In this document: piece after piece, positions 27,892-37,010 of the stretch
Position numbering within the stretch: the first letter of the stretch is position 1
How the letters are laid out: every line of letters begins with the position of its first letter
Origin: a bacterium
Lineage (GTDB): Bacteria > Zhuqueibacterota > QNDG01 > JAFGCO01
Assembly: GCA_016932575.1 (NCBI GenBank)
Contig: JAFGCO010000036.1
Location: forward strand, 39,228 to 103,227
Reading direction: 5' to 3'
Length of the DNA stretch: 64,000 nt
The notes under the pieces: model-generated
Told to the model about the DNA's origin: nothing
Seen by the model: the letters and a program-made list of their open reading frames with translations, nothing else
The model's database searches: none
Position numbers and translations under genes: made by a program

Positions 27892-28653
27892 CTATCTTGC
27901 CAGCCATCCTCCATCCACTGCGACCGTATATCCATTCATATAATCCGATGCGGATGATGCCAGAAATACACAGATTCCCTGCAAATCCTCGGGCTTACCC
28001 CACCGTCCGGCAGGTATCCGGTCCACAATTGCCTTATTCCTGACCGGATCTTCACGCAGTGGACGCGTGTTTTCTGTGGCCATATATCCCGGTGCAATGG
28101 CATTGGCATTGATATTATGCGGTGCAAGTTCATTGGCCATCAATCGTGTCATTCCCATGACCGCACTCTTTGAGGCTGTGTAGGATGGCACCAGAATACC
28201 TCCTTGAAAGGACAGCATAGAAGCCGTGTTGATGATCTTGCCGCCTTTGCCTTGACTGATCATAACCTTTGCTGCACCCTGGGTTAAAAAGAACAGGGTC
28301 TTCTGATTGATATTGATCACATCATCCCAGTCTTTTTCTGTAAATTCCTGAATCGGAGCCCGTCGTATAATTCCGGCATTATTAACCAGAATATCGATCC
28401 GGTTCAAGGCACCCAATGTGGATTGAATAATATCATCCACACAATCAATGGATATCAGATTCGCTTTGATACCAATCGCTTTTTTCCCCAGTGCTTGAAT
28501 GGCTTTGACAGTATCTGAAGTATCCAGGATATCCACCACAGCCACATCCGCCCCTGCCTGAGCCAATCCTTCGGCCATGGCTCTTCCAAGCCCTCTGGCT
28601 GCACCGGTAACAATCGCTGCTTTTCCATCCAGTTTAAATTGATCTAAAATCAT
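27892..28653 (-). CDS. kduD: 2-dehydro-3-deoxy-D-gluconate 5-dehydrogenase (KduD-type SDR)
   Basis: 253 residues, the usual KduD length. It has the Rossmann glycine motif 'VTGAARGLGRAM', the 'NNAG' motif, a catalytic Ser in 'NTASMLSFQGG' and the YxxxK pair in 'PSYTASKSAVMG'. It closely follows my memory of E. coli KduD, including 'IAPGYMAT', 'RIPAGRWGKPEDL' and the 'GYTVAVDGGWLAR' end. KduD converts 2,5-diketo-3-deoxygluconate-type sugars to 2-keto-3-deoxygluconate in pectin or other uronate breakdown. AAAGGAG lies nine bases upstream. It starts 18 bases after the symporter gene stop, so the two are probably co-transcribed, but no other uronate gene is present in the window. Confidence 0.88.
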   Translation of the reverse strand: MILDQFKLDGKAAIVTGAARGLGRAMAEGLAQAGADVAVVDILDTSDTVKAIQALGKKAIGIKANLISIDCVDDIIQSTLGALNRIDILVNNAGIIRRAPIQEFTEKDWDDVININQKTLFFLTQGAAKVMISQGKGGKIINTASMLSFQGGILVPSYTASKSAVMGMTRLMANELAPHNINANAIAPGYMATENTRPLREDPVRNKAIVDRIPAGRWGKPEDLQGICVFLASSASDYMNGYTVAVDGGWLAR

Positions 28654-28671
28654 CTGTGTTTTCTCCTTTAT

Positions 28672-30054
28672 TTAATTATAACTCTTTCCTAAAAAGATCA
28701 CCGAATACACAATCCAGCCAATAGCCGCAGGCGCTACAAACCGAAGCAGAAAAATCCATAGGCCATGCAGGTGAAACGAACCATGTCCCTTTTCCACTTC
28801 TTTTCTGGAAAAGACCTTCGGTAAAACCCAACCCACAAAAATCGCGATCAATATCCCGCCCACAGGCAGAAACCAGTTGGAGGCCAGGTAATCCAATGTA
28901 TCGAACACCCCTTTAGATTTATCTCCAAGAGGCTGCCATGCACTAAGACCGGTCAATGCTCCCAGAGACAATGCGGATAAAATACCGAATGCAAAAATCG
29001 TCAATCCCATCACAAGAGTGGCATACACACGATGCCAGTTCAACTGGTCGATAAAAAAGGCAACCACCACTTCCAGCAGGGAAATCGTGGAGGTCAAAGC
29101 CGCAAAAGCCACCAGAATATAAAAGAGGGGCGCAAGAAAAATGCCTCCGGGAAGTCCGTAAAAAAGTTTCGGCAGCGTTGTAAACATTACGCCGATGCTG
29201 GAAGAAAACTGTTCCCGCTCGACCGCTGGAACACTGTATATCAGCGAAAACATAACCACACAGGCCATCAGGGCAATTAGGGTGTCCATCAGACAGACCA
29301 TAGCCGCAGACCGCGGGATTGACTCTTTCTTCGTCATATAGCTGCCATAGGTAATAATCGCCCCCATTCCAAGACTCAGGGTGAAAAAAGCATGGCCAAC
29401 GGCTTCCAGCAGACTGTCAGGAGAAATTTTACTGGGCCTGAACAGAAAACCCATGGCTTCGGTAAAACCTTCAGACCACATACTGACAATAACGAGAGAC
29501 AGCAGGATCAACAAAAGAACCGGCATGAGTATTTTCGTTAATCGCTCAATACCGCCTTTAACACCAAAAATAACCACCATCACAGAAAAACCCATAAACA
29601 GAGCATGATAGCCAATCTGCGCGGACGGATTGGAAATAAAGGCACCGAACTGGTCACCGAGCGTTGCTGCCTCAGCGGATGTGAAACCCTGAACAGACCA
29701 GTAAACACCCTTAATAAAATAATGAACGGTCCATCCGGCTACAACACTGTAATAAGATAAAATCACAAATCCTGTGACAACACCCAGCCAGCCAATAATA
29801 CTGAAAGCAGGATGATGAAGCTGCAGAAAGGCACTGACCGGACTTTTATTTGTTGAGCGTCCGATCACTATTTCCGCCATCATGATAGGCAATCCCACAA
29901 TGATCACTGCCAGAAGATAAACCAGGACAAACGATCCGCCCTGATTATCATATGTCATATATGGAAATTTCCAGATATTTCCCAATCCAATCGCCGAACC
30001 TGCCGCTGCAAGCACAAATCCAAGCCGTCCAAAGCTGCCTCTGTCCTGACTCAT
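28672..30054 (-). CDS. Sodium-dependent transporter, neurotransmitter:sodium symporter (NSS/LeuT) family
   Basis: 460 residues with about 11-12 hydrophobic segments. The first carries the family hallmark 'GSAIGLGNIWKFPYMTY', which in LeuT forms the substrate and sodium site. 'SLGMGAIITYGSYM' matches the sixth membrane segment. GGAGG precedes the ATG by nine bases. LeuT-type proteins import amino acids with sodium; the substrate here cannot be read. It is the first gene of a pair with kduD. Confidence 0.88.
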   Translation of the reverse strand: MSQDRGSFGRLGFVLAAAGSAIGLGNIWKFPYMTYDNQGGSFVLVYLLAVIIVGLPIMMAEIVIGRSTNKSPVSAFLQLHHPAFSIIGWLGVVTGFVILSYYSVVAGWTVHYFIKGVYWSVQGFTSAEAATLGDQFGAFISNPSAQIGYHALFMGFSVMVVIFGVKGGIERLTKILMPVLLLILLSLVIVSMWSEGFTEAMGFLFRPSKISPDSLLEAVGHAFFTLSLGMGAIITYGSYMTKKESIPRSAAMVCLMDTLIALMACVVMFSLIYSVPAVEREQFSSSIGVMFTTLPKLFYGLPGGIFLAPLFYILVAFAALTSTISLLEVVVAFFIDQLNWHRVYATLVMGLTIFAFGILSALSLGALTGLSAWQPLGDKSKGVFDTLDYLASNWFLPVGGILIAIFVGWVLPKVFSRKEVEKGHGSFHLHGLWIFLLRFVAPAAIGWIVYSVIFLGKSYN

Positions 30055-30109
30055 GTATAAGGAACCTCCATAGGAATTACAATTAATTTTTATTTTTCAT
30101 CTTTGGTCT

Positions 30110-30240
30110 TCTTTCCTCTCCGTTTTGCCATTTTGTGGCTTTGCGCCTTGGCCTTTTTTTTTCTTGTTTCTTATTTCTTGATTCTTATTTCTTGTCTCTT
30201 GATTCTTATTTCTTGATTTCTCGACTCTTTAAAATATTCC
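30110..30240. repeat. Pyrimidine-rich TTTCTTGATTCTTA repeat (related to intergenic family)
   Basis: A tract of 'TTTCTTGATTCTTATTTCTT'-like units next to 'CTCTCCGTTTTGCC'. It resembles the middle of copies B and C. Its right end runs into the 3' end of the alanine symporter gene and encodes that protein's last residues. Confidence 0.6.
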
Positions 30241-31889
30241 CGACCCAGTTCAACAACTTTTGGCGACAGCAGCAAAACAGCAATCAGATTTGGCACAGTC
30301 ATCAATCCCAGAGCCATATCTCCATAGGCCCAGACGGTTTCCAGGGCAAGGATTGCACCCAGATACACGAAAATTACATAAACAATACGGTAAACAATCA
30401 CAACTCTTGCACCAGCCAGATATTCCACACACCTGTCGCCATAATACGACCACGAGATCATTGTGGAAAGTGCAAAAAGGAAAACACAAATAGTCACAAT
30501 CAAATTGCCCAGACTGCCAAACCTGCCGAAACCCTCGTGAAATGCCAAGGCTGTCAGAGCCGAGCTGTTCTGCAGCATATGACCATGCAGGTCCAGATGC
30601 AATGTCTGCCCTGTCTCGCCCGTCAATTTCTGATCCTGAATATGGATCGTGCCGATATAGGGTCTGCCGTTTTTAAAAAGCCGGGGCATTTCCACAATGG
30701 CATCGTTCACAATATAAACAAGATTGGTTTTCCCGTTGACCACTTCCCGCTTCCCCTGAAACGGGATCATGGCGGCAATTTTCTCATGTTCGTCTTCAGA
30801 GCCATAAAAATCACTGATTTTTGCCTGCAGCACTTCCACCTTATTCAAATCCAACGGCACCTGGTCCGGTTTCTTTTCATCCCACACGCCCGTGATGAGA
30901 ATCACAAGACCGGTCAGCGTACAGATCATCATTGTGTCCACAAAAGGCCCCAGCATGGCGACCACACCCTCCCTGACCGGCTCCTTGGTTTTCGCAGCCG
31001 CGTGGGCGATTGGCGCGCTCCCCATACCGGCTTCATTTGAGAAAAGCGCCCGTTTAATGCCCCACATCATAGTTAAATGCCAGACGCCGGCTGCGGTACC
31101 GCCAAAAGCGGCTTTGGGTTTAGCAGCCTCGGTAACAATGGAAAGAAAAACACCCGGCAATTGCTCAATATTGGAAACGAGAATTGTCAATGCTCCCATG
31201 ATATAGATCACCGCCATAGTAGGCATCAGTCGGGATGACACAGCCGCGATGCGCTTTATTCCCCCCAGAATGACCAGTCCGACAAGAATTGCGAGAAGCA
31301 GGCCAATCATCCATCCCGGCACGCCGAATTCACTGGCTGCGCTTACAGCCACTGTATTGGACTGATTCATACAGCCAATCCCGAAAGAACTGACAATGGC
31401 CAGGGAAGCAAACATCCATGCCATCCACTTCCACTGAGGTCCCAGTCCGCGCTCAATATAATACATGGGTCCGCCGGAGACTCTCCCCTGCTCGTCAAAT
31501 TTCCGAAAATGCAGGGACAAGGTACATTCTGTATATTTCAGAGTCATACCAAATAATCCGGAAATCCAGAGCCAGAGCAGCACACCAGGTCCGGCGTAAT
31601 GGATGGCCAGAGCCACACCCGCGATATTGCCGATACCAATTGTCGCGGAAAGCGCTGTGGCTAATGCCTGAAAATGATTGATATCCCCGGCATCATCGGG
31701 ATTGTCGTATTTTCCGCGAATGACATTCACCGCATGACGAAATTCCCGGATATTAATCCATTTCATCCTGAATGTGATAAAAATCCCGGTAACCAATAAA
31801 AGAGCGACCATCCACGGAAATGTGGAGGGAAACGACCAGATATAATTATTGGCCGTATCAACAAACGACCGCAGAATCGATTCGGGCAT
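30171..31889 (-). CDS. Alanine/glycine:cation symporter (AGCS family) with large loop insertion
   Basis: About 572 residues from the ATG at 31889, which has GGAG ten bases upstream; the frame extends 10 codons further without support. Family motifs include 'ALSATIGIGNIAGVALAI', 'GGPMYYIERGLG' and 'ALFSNEAGMGSAPIAHAAAKT'. Typical members are ~450-490 residues. The extra length is an insertion of roughly 115 mostly hydrophilic residues between 'LVILITGVWDEKKPDQ' and 'ALTALAFHEGFG', plus a C-terminal tail 'RNQEIRIKRQEIRIKK' that is translated repeat DNA. The protein would import alanine or glycine with sodium. The role of the insertion is unknown. Confidence 0.87.
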   Translation of the reverse strand: MPESILRSFVDTANNYIWSFPSTFPWMVALLLVTGIFITFRMKWINIREFRHAVNVIRGKYDNPDDAGDINHFQALATALSATIGIGNIAGVALAIHYAGPGVLLWLWISGLFGMTLKYTECTLSLHFRKFDEQGRVSGGPMYYIERGLGPQWKWMAWMFASLAIVSSFGIGCMNQSNTVAVSAASEFGVPGWMIGLLLAILVGLVILGGIKRIAAVSSRLMPTMAVIYIMGALTILVSNIEQLPGVFLSIVTEAAKPKAAFGGTAAGVWHLTMMWGIKRALFSNEAGMGSAPIAHAAAKTKEPVREGVVAMLGPFVDTMMICTLTGLVILITGVWDEKKPDQVPLDLNKVEVLQAKISDFYGSEDEHEKIAAMIPFQGKREVVNGKTNLVYIVNDAIVEMPRLFKNGRPYIGTIHIQDQKLTGETGQTLHLDLHGHMLQNSSALTALAFHEGFGRFGSLGNLIVTICVFLFALSTMISWSYYGDRCVEYLAGARVVIVYRIVYVIFVYLGAILALETVWAYGDMALGLMTVPNLIAVLLLSPKVVELGREYFKESRNQEIRIKRQEIRIKK

Positions 31890-32260
31890 AAATGTTAATC
31901 TCCGCGTCTCAAAAGACAAGCGTGAATCGCATTCGTTATATCAATGGTATTAATAAACGTACAAATGCAATATATTGAAGCCGGACAATCGTTCTATACA
32001 GCTTATTAGATTAAAAAAATATAAAAATTTCATATAAAATGAAAGGAATTTTTATTATTCAGCAATAGCAGATTAAAATCAATATTTATACAAAAGAATC
32101 AGGATTCATGTTTTTAATCTGACGATTTGAGGAGAAAAGAGTGTTAATGGAATCATTGTATCATATTATTCTGCATTTTCCGTGAACATTGAAAATTTGC
32201 TCATGGATAAACAGACATCTGGATCTTTATTGAAAATGATATTTTCTAATCTTAGGTTTG
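31890..32260. other. AT-rich intergenic region
   Basis: Between two minus-strand genes. I see no gene, tRNA or clear terminator. A plus-strand AGGAG at about 32131 precedes a frame of only about 12-14 codons and is not called. Confidence 0.4.
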
Positions 32261-34465
32261 CTACTTAACCATTGGCTTTTTCTTTTGGCCCAGACGCGAC
32301 AGTAACTGTCTGACATGCTTATGGTTCAGCACATAAAATTTCGCTTTTGAAAGCCCGACACCCACCTTAATCGAAAATGCCCAATCCGGTATCCCTTCGA
32401 ATAAATCTTCATCGGTCCAGTCATCTCCAACCGCCATAATAAAATCCCAGCGCTTTTCCATGGTCCAGAACTGAGAAGCCCTTCCCTTATTCACACCCCC
32501 GTGTTTTACTTCTAAAACCTTGCTGCCTTCACTGACAACCAGATTTAGATTTGCCGTTAATCCTAAAAGTGTATCCTTAAGTTCCCTGGCCCTTATCAGT
32601 CCCAGTTCCGGATCTGATCTGCGGTAATGCCAGACCAGTGAAAATGATTTTTCTTCGACCAAGGATCCGGGTGTACGATCCACATATCTTTCCATAACCG
32701 GTCGTATTTCATCCTTCCACGCATCCTGAATCGGCTCAAGCATATGCCAGTGTCCCGATTTTTCTTTTACCCATACTCCATGCTCAGCAGACATTCCCAC
32801 ATTGAAATTTCCCAGCCAGCGCTTCAGTGTCTGGCGGTCTCGGCCGCTGATAATCACCACGGTATTTTTTATATCTTCTGTTAAATATTGCAATAACCCG
32901 CTCAATTCCTCGTCGGGCACGGCCATCTCGGGCTGAGAAGTAAAAGGGACCAGCGTACCGTCATAATCTAAAAAGATCAGCCTGTTTTCGCTCTTTAGGT
33001 ATTCATTCTCAATATATTGCTGAGTATCTTCTGTCAGAATTCGCGCTCCCAGTTCATCCCGCAGTGTTCTTGCGTGTGAAAGCCGATCCATAAAATCTTC
33101 CGCCCAGGTGACAACATTATACCTTTTCAACCGGTTTTTCATCACTTTATTACGTTCCCTCTGTTCCTGTTCTGTCATTGTCAAGGCTAACTCAAGAGCG
33201 TCGGCCACCTCTTCCATGTTATTGGGATTCACAATAATGGATTCGGACAGTTCACAGGCTGCCCCGGCCATCTCGCTTAATACCAGTACACCTTCATTGT
33301 CTTGCCGAGAGGCCAGATACTCTTTGGCCACCAGGTTCATACCATCTCTTAGTGGTGTCACCATTGCGACATCGCCCATTCGATAAAGCGCAACCAAATG
33401 TTTAAACGGCATAGACCGGTAAAAATACCAGACAGGCATCCAGCCGATAGTTCCATACTGACCATTGATCCGGCCAACCAGTTCGTCAATCTGCTGCTTT
33501 TGCAATTGATAGGTTTTCACACTGGTTCGCGAAGGGACAGCGATTAAAATTAAAGTCACTTTTTCCTGATAATCCGGATATTTATCTAAAAAATACTGAA
33601 ATGTTTTCAATCGCTGAATGATGCCCTTGGTGTAATCCAGACGGTCAATCGAAAGAATCACTTTACATACATTCTCCTGACGGCATCTCTCATGAAGATC
33701 GTACACCCATTTGGCATCCGCCTTGGCCTTGGCAAATCGGTTGAAATCAATTCCCATGGGAAAGGCATCCACCTTCGCAAGCCTATGCTCCAGTGATATT
33801 TGCCCGAATGTATGCTCGAATCCCAGAAGACGCCGCACAGAACTCGTAAAGTGGCGCACATAATCATAGGTATGAAATCCAATCAGATCTGCGCCTAAAA
33901 CTCCTTTAAGAATCTGCAAACGCCAGGGCAACAGACGAAATATTTCATAAGAGGGAAACGGAATATGAAGGAAAAATCCAATTTGTGTACCAGGCAGCTT
34001 TTCCCGTAACATTTCCGGAAGCAGCATTAAATGATAATCATGAATCCAGATAATGTCTTCCGGTTGTGCTATTTCCAGCACTTTAGAGCAAAAAAGCCGG
34101 TTGACACGCAGATAAGACTGCCATAAATCGTTGTTAAATTCAGCATAATCAGTAAAATAGTGATACAAAGGCCAGATAGTTTTATTGCAGAATCCTGAAT
34201 AGAAAAGACGCTGATCGTTTTTAGACAGAAAAAGTGTATAGCTGTTATAATTTTCGCGAAGATGCTTTTCAATTTTTTTTCTTTCAACACCTTTGGTATT
34301 GTTGGAAGGCAATCCGCACCACCCAAACCAGATACTGTTATATGTCTGGTAAAAAGAAGATAGTCCTGTGGCCAATCCGCCGATGCTCTGCTTATATGAA
34401 ATTTCACCTTTTCTTTTTTCTACAGTGACCGGCAATCGGTTGGATATCAGTAAAAGTCTTTGCAT
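32261..34465 (-). CDS. Fused trehalose-6-phosphate synthase / trehalose-6-phosphate phosphatase
   Basis: 734 residues. Residues 1-~470 are a GT20 glycosyltransferase like OtsA ('LLISNRLPV', 'SIGGLATGL', 'IWIHDYHLMLLPEML', 'RLDYTKGIIQRL', 'MNLVAKEYLASR'). Residues ~490-734 are a HAD phosphatase like OtsB ('FLDYDGTLVPF', 'IISGRDRQTL', 'AEHGVWV', 'VGDDWTDEDLF'). The two steps make trehalose from UDP- or ADP-glucose and glucose 6-phosphate for osmotic or stress protection. The fusion order is common in bacteria and eukaryotes. The gene appears to be transcribed alone; only a weak ribosome site is seen. Confidence 0.93.
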   Translation of the reverse strand: MQRLLLISNRLPVTVEKRKGEISYKQSIGGLATGLSSFYQTYNSIWFGWCGLPSNNTKGVERKKIEKHLRENYNSYTLFLSKNDQRLFYSGFCNKTIWPLYHYFTDYAEFNNDLWQSYLRVNRLFCSKVLEIAQPEDIIWIHDYHLMLLPEMLREKLPGTQIGFFLHIPFPSYEIFRLLPWRLQILKGVLGADLIGFHTYDYVRHFTSSVRRLLGFEHTFGQISLEHRLAKVDAFPMGIDFNRFAKAKADAKWVYDLHERCRQENVCKVILSIDRLDYTKGIIQRLKTFQYFLDKYPDYQEKVTLILIAVPSRTSVKTYQLQKQQIDELVGRINGQYGTIGWMPVWYFYRSMPFKHLVALYRMGDVAMVTPLRDGMNLVAKEYLASRQDNEGVLVLSEMAGAACELSESIIVNPNNMEEVADALELALTMTEQEQRERNKVMKNRLKRYNVVTWAEDFMDRLSHARTLRDELGARILTEDTQQYIENEYLKSENRLIFLDYDGTLVPFTSQPEMAVPDEELSGLLQYLTEDIKNTVVIISGRDRQTLKRWLGNFNVGMSAEHGVWVKEKSGHWHMLEPIQDAWKDEIRPVMERYVDRTPGSLVEEKSFSLVWHYRRSDPELGLIRARELKDTLLGLTANLNLVVSEGSKVLEVKHGGVNKGRASQFWTMEKRWDFIMAVGDDWTDEDLFEGIPDWAFSIKVGVGLSKAKFYVLNHKHVRQLLSRLGQKKKPMVK

Positions 34466-34569
34466 AGGTTCTCATATAAATTGTTGAAAGGATTATGTCA
34501 AATCCAATGAATTTTAGAAACTTAAAAATGTGAAAAGATTATGGAAGAATTCCCGTTTTTCACCTGATT

Positions 34570-35076
34570 CTAAAACAGATTGACATGACTCAATAAATTT
34601 CTGAAAAAATGAACAGCCTCGGGATCTTGACGGGTCATACTCCAAAGATATTTAGCAAAACCTATCTGGCACCGGGCAAAATAACCAACTGCAATTTGTC
34701 CTACAGCTGCGTAAGCAATGGCAAATTGCCCTAAAGCAAAATAAAGTGCTCCGGCAAATTGCGCTATTGCTGTAAATGCCAAAATAAACTGACCCAGTCC
34801 GAAAATGAATCCAATACCAAATTGAGCAACAGTGATCATGCCGATCGCAAACTGGCCGACAGCAATAATCCCCTTGGCAACCCTGAGTTTTCCACGTGCA
34901 TCTCGCCCGAAAGCCACATGAATTAACGGATATCCGAAATATGTGGTTCGGGATTTCCATTCGAATCCCCATCCGTTCCATATTTGCCGGGCCGGAAACG
35001 GTGCTCCGCACTCCGGGCACGACCGCGCATTGCGACTCACTGAATGACGGCATTCTCTGCAGGGGACTAAATTCAT
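34570..35076 (-). CDS. Zinc-ribbon protein with six glycine/aromatic hydrophobic repeats
   Basis: 168 residues, family not recognised. Residues 6-26 hold a zinc ribbon (CRECRHSVSRNARSCPEC, two CxxC pairs). After a linker to about residue 70, six consecutive hydrophobic units of 10 or 11 residues each contain 'xGQFAxG' or 'xAQFxxG': VGQFAIGMIT, VAQFGIGFIFG, LGQFILAFTA, IAQFAGALYFA, LGQFAIAYAA, VGQIAVGYFA. The hydrophobic stretch is about 65 residues and may cross the membrane. An AGGTG lies six bases before the ATG. The gene stands alone between otsAB-type and fumarase genes. Confidence 0.75.
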   Translation of the reverse strand: MNLVPCRECRHSVSRNARSCPECGAPFPARQIWNGWGFEWKSRTTYFGYPLIHVAFGRDARGKLRVAKGIIAVGQFAIGMITVAQFGIGFIFGLGQFILAFTAIAQFAGALYFALGQFAIAYAAVGQIAVGYFARCQIGFAKYLWSMTRQDPEAVHFFRNLLSHVNLF

Positions 35077-35260
35077 TCAGATCACCTGCTATATTTTTAT
35101 GGTTATCGCGAAAAAAAACGTATTAAAATTCTATAAAAGCGGAAATATTTAAAAATCCGATTTCAATAATAAAAAATGATCACTTCCATTTAAAATATAA
35201 CAAGCATGGTTAAAATGTCAAGAAAAATATATTTTTACCGGAATTTGGATTAAACTGAAT

Positions 35261-35833
35261 TTATAATGATTGCTGTGTATTTAATCTGAACTTTCTCATC
35301 CCCGACTGATAGAGATCGCCACCATAACAGTCATTGACCACAACCGCCGGAAAATTCTTTACTTCCAGTTTTAAAATGGCTTCTGGCCCCAAATCTTCAT
35401 AGGCGGCCAATTCAGCAGACCTGACACATCTGGCCATTAAAGCCGCAGCTCCGCCGATTGCAGCGAAATAAACCGCTTTGTGCTTCTGTATGATCCGTTT
35501 GACATTTTCAGAACGGTTGCCTTTCCCGATCATTCCTTTTAATCCCGATTCAATCAGACGCGGCGTAAAACGATCCATCCGGCCGCTGGTGGTTGGTCCG
35601 ATTGAACCAATCGGATCTCCCGGTTTGGCCGGAGCCGGGCCCGCATAGTAGATAATTTGTCCTTCGAGATTAAAAGGAAGCGGCCCATCCATATCCATTG
35701 TTTCAATCATTCTTTGATGTGCCGAATCCCGTGCTGTATATATAATACCATCAATCAAAACTGAATCACCGGCTCTCAGCTCTTGAATGACCTCGTCCGT
35801 CAAAGGTGGGGCTATCTTTTTTGTATCTGCCAT
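35261..35833 (-). CDS. Class I fumarate hydratase, beta subunit
   Basis: 190 residues, matching the C-terminal half of single-chain class I fumarases or the separate beta subunit. Visible motifs are 'GIIYTARDSAHQRM', 'YYAGPAPA', 'IGPTTSGRMD', 'GKGNRS' and 'YFAAIGGAAAL'. With the alpha subunit it makes the oxygen-sensitive [4Fe-4S] enzyme interconverting fumarate and malate. GGTGGTGA precedes the ATG. The alpha gene is 261 bases upstream, separated by repeat DNA rather than the usual few bases. Confidence 0.92.
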   Translation of the reverse strand: MADTKKIAPPLTDEVIQELRAGDSVLIDGIIYTARDSAHQRMIETMDMDGPLPFNLEGQIIYYAGPAPAKPGDPIGSIGPTTSGRMDRFTPRLIESGLKGMIGKGNRSENVKRIIQKHKAVYFAAIGGAAALMARCVRSAELAAYEDLGPEAILKLEVKNFPAVVVNDCYGGDLYQSGMRKFRLNTQQSL

Positions 35834-35869
35834 AATTTTTTCACCACCAATCCATATGTTTTCTTTGTC

Positions 35870-36085
35870 TTTAATACTACCCTCTCAACTCTTATTTCTT
35901 GATTCAATATTTTATTACCATATTACCCAATTACCCTATTACTATCTTTGTCTTGTTTCTTATTTCTTGTTTCTTGACTCTTGACATCTTGAATCTTGTT
36001 TCTTTCTCTCCGTTTCTCCCCTTCTCCCCTTCTCCGTATCAGCATCTCGACCAACGACACTACGACCCAAAGACTCTATGACACA
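35870..36085. repeat. Intergenic repeat family, copy D (partial)
   Basis: It contains 'TTATTTCTTGTTTCTTGACT', 'CTCCGTTTCTCCCCTTCTCC' and 'ATCTCGACCAACGACACTAC', parallel to the middle of copies B and C, but lacks the hairpin. It lies between the two fumarase subunit genes. Confidence 0.7.
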
Positions 36086-36094
36086 GCGACACTT

Positions 36095-36937
36095 TTATAA
36101 AATCACAGACTTGTGTCTCGCTGAATGACACTGCATATTCACAGCAACCGGAAGGCTGGCAATATGGCATGGATGCACTTCAATCAGGACATCCAGCGCA
36201 GTGCAGCGTCCGCCAAATCCCTGTGGTCCGATCCCTAATTCGTTAATACTTTCCAGCAGTTCTTCTTCCAGCTTTTGATAAAACGGATCGGGATGTCTCG
36301 ATCCCACCGGCCTGAGCAATGCCCGTTTCGCTATCTCAGCACATTTTTCAAATGTTCCGCCAATACCAACTCCCACAATGACCGGCGGGCATGGATTGGC
36401 ACCGGACCGGCATACCCTGTCCACGACAAATTTTTTGACACCCTCGACTCCGGCTGCCGGCGCCATCATACTCACCTCACTCATGTTTTCACTGCCTCCA
36501 CCCTTTGATGCCACGGTTAATTTTATCCGATGCCCCGGAACGATCTCTGTATGGATAACAGCGGGCGTATTGTCATTGGTGTTGGTTCGCCTGATCGGAT
36601 CTCTGACAATAGACTTTCTCAGAAATCCGTGCTCATACCCCTGCCGTACACCTTCATGTATGGCATCATTCAAATCACCGCCGGTAACATGAGCGTCCTG
36701 CCCCAGATCCACAAACACCACGGCAAATCCTGTATCCTGACATAACGGCATTTTCTCGCTTCCGGCTATCTCTGCATTTTCAATAATCTTTTGAAGTGTT
36801 TCCCTGCCTGCAGAAGACGTCTCTGTTTCAAGACAATACTCCAGACGTTTCAGCACATCTTGTCCGAGATAATAATTGGCACTGATGCATAATTCTTTCA
36901 CAGCCTTCGTAATTTCAGAGACGGCGACCTCTCTCAT
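36095..36937 (-). CDS. Class I fumarate hydratase, alpha subunit
   Basis: 280 residues. The likely cluster cysteines are in 'MPLCQDTGFAVVF', 'CRSGANPCPP' and 'TFEKCAEIAKRAL'. Other family motifs are 'NTNDNTPAVIHTEIVPG' and 'SKGGGSENMS'. GAGGAG lies upstream of the ATG. It is followed by copy D of the repeat and then the beta subunit gene, and preceded by malic enzyme, giving a fumarate-malate-pyruvate gene set. Confidence 0.93.
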   Translation of the reverse strand: MREVAVSEITKAVKELCISANYYLGQDVLKRLEYCLETETSSAGRETLQKIIENAEIAGSEKMPLCQDTGFAVVFVDLGQDAHVTGGDLNDAIHEGVRQGYEHGFLRKSIVRDPIRRTNTNDNTPAVIHTEIVPGHRIKLTVASKGGGSENMSEVSMMAPAAGVEGVKKFVVDRVCRSGANPCPPVIVGVGIGGTFEKCAEIAKRALLRPVGSRHPDPFYQKLEEELLESINELGIGPQGFGGRCTALDVLIEVHPCHIASLPVAVNMQCHSARHKSVIL

Positions 36938-37010
36938 AAAAAATCTCCTCGGGCAATATCAAGAAATCGGGATACTGGAACATATTTGCTGTAAAAGTGA
37001 ACGGTTACGA

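Noticed and set aside
30110..30240. CRISPR array suspected from short regular repeats
   Set aside because: Units are ~20 bases, degenerate and without spacers or cas genes.
30135..31040. 301-codon plus-strand open frame opposite the alanine symporter
   Set aside because: It is antisense to a well-supported transporter gene and has no family features.
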